6,563 nt of DNA from contig CAISDR010000240.1 in NCBI GenBank assembly GCA_903884125.1, positions 1 through 6,563 of the forward strand. The letters are read 5' to 3'. This document shows, in pieces, positions 5,001 through 6,563 of the stretch. The DNA comes from an uncultured bacterium (GTDB taxonomy: Bacteria; Pseudomonadota; Alphaproteobacteria; CAISDR01). The first letter of the stretch is position 1. Each line of letters starts with the position of its first letter. A program made the translations under genes and the position numbers. The notes beneath the pieces were generated by a model, which was given only the letters and a program-made list of their open reading frames with translations, made no database searches and was not told the origin of the DNA.

Positions 5001-6410
5001 ATGACTGATATCTCGTCGGTTTTAAAACTGATTAAAGACAAGGACGTGAAATACGTCGATTTTCGTTTCACCGATCCGCGGGGCAAGTGGCAACACATGA
5101 CCTATGACGTCGGCATGGTCGACGAAGATCTTTTGAGCGAAGGCATTATGTTCGACGGCTCGTCGATCGCCGGATGGAAAGCAATCAATGAAAGCGACAT
5201 GGTGCTGAAGGTTGATTTGTCGACCGCAGTTCTGGATCCCTTTACCGCACAGGAAACGTTGATCCTGGTTTGTGACATTGCCGAACCGATGACCGGTGAA
5301 TCTTATGACCGCGACCCGCGATCTATCGCAAAGCGCGCTGAAGCGTTCCTGAAATCGGCAGGCATTGGCGACACGGCATTTTTCGGCCCGGAAGCTGAAT
5401 TCTTTGTCTTTGATGACGTGAGATATTCAACCGACATGCAGAAAGTCGGTTTTGAAATTGACTCAATCGAAGGCCCGTATAATTCAGGCCGTGCCTATGC
5501 CGAAGGCAATCTGGCTCATCGCCCTCGGGTAAAGGGTGGTTATTTCCCCGTGCCACCACTAGATTCCGCACAGGACCTGCGCGGCGAAATGCTGGCCTAC
5601 ATGGCGGAAATGGGCCTTACGGTTGAAAAGCATCACCATGAAGTGGCGCCAAGCCAGCACGAACTGGGGATGAAATTCTCAACCCTGGTGAAGATGGCCG
5701 ATCAGATGCAGATCTACAAATACTGCATCCACAACACCGCCGCCAATTACGGCAAGACGGCGACCTTCATGCCCAAGCCAATCAAGGGCGACAATGGCTC
5801 AGGCATGCACGTTCACCAGTCAGTGTGGAAAGACGGCAAGCCACTTTTTGCCGGTGACGGCTATGCAGGCCTGTCCGACTTTGCGCTCTATTACATTGGT
5901 GGTGTGATCAAGCACGCAAAGGCGATCAACGCGTTTACCAATCCGACGACCAATTCGTACAAGCGGTTGGTGCCCGGATTCGAAGCGCCGGTGCTTCTGG
6001 CTTACTCGGCGCGCAACCGTTCGGCATCCTGCCGTATTCCGTTCGGCGCTAATCCGAAAGCCAAGCGCGTTGAAGTTCGTTTCCCTGATCCTGCCGCAAA
6101 TCCGTATCTTGGCTTTGCAGCGCTGCTGATGGCTGGCATCGACGGGGTGGTCAACAAGATCCACCCGGGCGCACCAATGGATAAGGATCTGTATGCACTG
6201 CCACCAGAAGAACTGGCCAATGTGCCAACCGTTTGCGGTTCGTTGCGTGAAGCAATGGCGTCGCTCGATTCAGATCGCGAGTTCCTGAAGCGTGGTGGCG
6301 TGTTCACCGATGGTTTCATTGACAGCTATATGGAACTGCGCTGGGAAGAAATCTATCGTTACGAGCACACCCCGCATCCGGTCGAATACGACATGTATTA
6401 CAGCGTCTGA
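5001..6410 (+). CDS. glnA: Type I glutamine synthetase (glutamate-ammonia ligase), 469 aa
   Basis: Cytoplasmic dodecameric enzyme that makes glutamine from glutamate, ammonia and ATP, the main entry of ammonium. Landmarks: FDGSS (51-55) with latch residue D52; metal ligands E131 and E133 in GPEAEFFVF; HHHEVAPSQHE (211-221) with E214 and E221; GSGMHVHQS (266-274) with H270; NPTTNSYKRLVPGFEAP (314-330) with flap residue E328; RNRSASCRIP (338-347); and EVRFPDP (358-364) with E358 and R360. DLYALPPEE (396-404) carries Tyr398, the adenylylation site of the regulated GSI-beta class, so activity should be controlled by GlnE together with PII. The ATG at 5001 has AGGGA about 7 bases upstream and gives the usual length of 469; a TTG at 4971 would add ten residues and overlap the T-tract of the intergenic hairpin. 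All active-site motifs are intact. The final YYSV is as expected. Confidence 0.98.
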   Translation: MTDISSVLKLIKDKDVKYVDFRFTDPRGKWQHMTYDVGMVDEDLLSEGIMFDGSSIAGWKAINESDMVLKVDLSTAVLDPFTAQETLILVCDIAEPMTGESYDRDPRSIAKRAEAFLKSAGIGDTAFFGPEAEFFVFDDVRYSTDMQKVGFEIDSIEGPYNSGRAYAEGNLAHRPRVKGGYFPVPPLDSAQDLRGEMLAYMAEMGLTVEKHHHEVAPSQHELGMKFSTLVKMADQMQIYKYCIHNTAANYGKTATFMPKPIKGDNGSGMHVHQSVWKDGKPLFAGDGYAGLSDFALYYIGGVIKHAKAINAFTNPTTNSYKRLVPGFEAPVLLAYSARNRSASCRIPFGANPKAKRVEVRFPDPAANPYLGFAALLMAGIDGVVNKIHPGAPMDKDLYALPPEELANVPTVCGSLREAMASLDSDREFLKRGGVFTDGFIDSYMELRWEEIYRYEHTPHPVEYDMYYSV

Positions 6411-6427
6411 TTAGGCCGTCACCAAGC

Positions 6428-6460
6428 AAAAAGGCCCGGCCGTGTGTCGGGCCTTTTTTT
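6428..6460 (+). terminator. Rho-independent terminator after glnA, possibly bidirectional
   Basis: GGCCCG (6433-6438) pairs with CGGGCC (6448-6453), extended inward by a G-U and a C-G pair around a CGTGT loop, followed by seven T residues (6454-6460). Five A residues (6428-6432) precede the stem, so on the minus strand it also ends in a T-run and could stop transcription coming from the right. It starts 17 bases after the glnA stop. Confidence 0.92.
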
Positions 6461-6467
6461 GCCGTTT

Positions 6468-6504
6468 TGCCCATGGTTCCATCTGCGTGTTCAATCAATG
6501 GGCA
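6468..6504. repeat. 7-bp inverted repeat in the region after glnA
   Basis: TGCCCAT (6468-6474) and ATGGGCA (6498-6504) are exact reverse complements with a 23-base spacer. No other signal accompanies them and the arms are short; function not known. The rest of 6461-6563 shows no complete gene. Confidence 0.25.
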
Positions 6505-6563
6505 GAATTTCAGCTTAATTTATAGGCACATTGACTACGTTTCGATCAATTCCAGGATGCGCC

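Noticed and set aside
6316..6498. Minus-strand frame of 60 aa across the glnA end and terminator
   Set aside because: It reads through a strong terminator and the antisense of glnA, and has no recognisable features.
6531..6559. TTGACT at 6531 as the -35 of a promoter for a gene to the right
   Set aside because: No acceptable -10 hexamer is present at the right spacing inside the window.

Overview
The window looks like an ordinary chromosomal stretch of an alphaproteobacterium, probably Rhodospirillales-like (a Thalassospira-type genome would fit). The basis is the glnB-glnA gene pair, the protein sequences of PII and type I glutamine synthetase, and moderate GC content; the genus is a guess. 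I found no mobile element, CRISPR array, tRNA or rRNA.

Layout. Positions 1-4143 hold four genes on the minus strand, read from right to left: a PLP-dependent class I/II aminotransferase (2980-4143), a thiolase-like protein of the TLP1 / 'acetyl-CoA acetyltransferase' kind that lacks the catalytic cysteine (1361-2908), a small histidine phosphatase (776-1324), and the N-terminal half of a bifunctional NAD(P)H-hydrate epimerase/dehydratase (nnr) that runs off the left edge (1-773). The last three are tightly packed; phosphatase and nnr are 2 bases apart. The set could be one transcript, but shared function is not evident.

Positions 4144-4577 are a divergent control region. It carries a near-consensus sigma-54 (RpoN) promoter at 4355-4370 directed at glnB, an IHF-like site and a pair of 16-bp direct repeats upstream of it, and two short dyads nearer the aminotransferase. 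No clear NtrC site was found.

Positions 4578-6410 hold glnB (PII, 112 aa, uridylylation Tyr51) and glnA (type I glutamine synthetase, 469 aa, adenylylation Tyr398) on the plus strand. An 84-base gap between them contains a short hairpin plus T-tract that may act as an attenuator or processing point. A strong rho-independent terminator follows glnA at 6428-6460. The last 100 bases contain no recognisable complete gene; a convergent gene may end at 6535.

Together, glnB and glnA form a nitrogen-status circuit: PII senses 2-oxoglutarate/ATP/ADP and, through uridylylation, controls NtrB/NtrC and the adenylylation of GlnA. The sigma-54 element predicts induction under nitrogen limitation. No strong candidate for a new biological system was found; the points most worth a second look are the active-site loss in the thiolase-like protein and the architecture of the glnBA control region.
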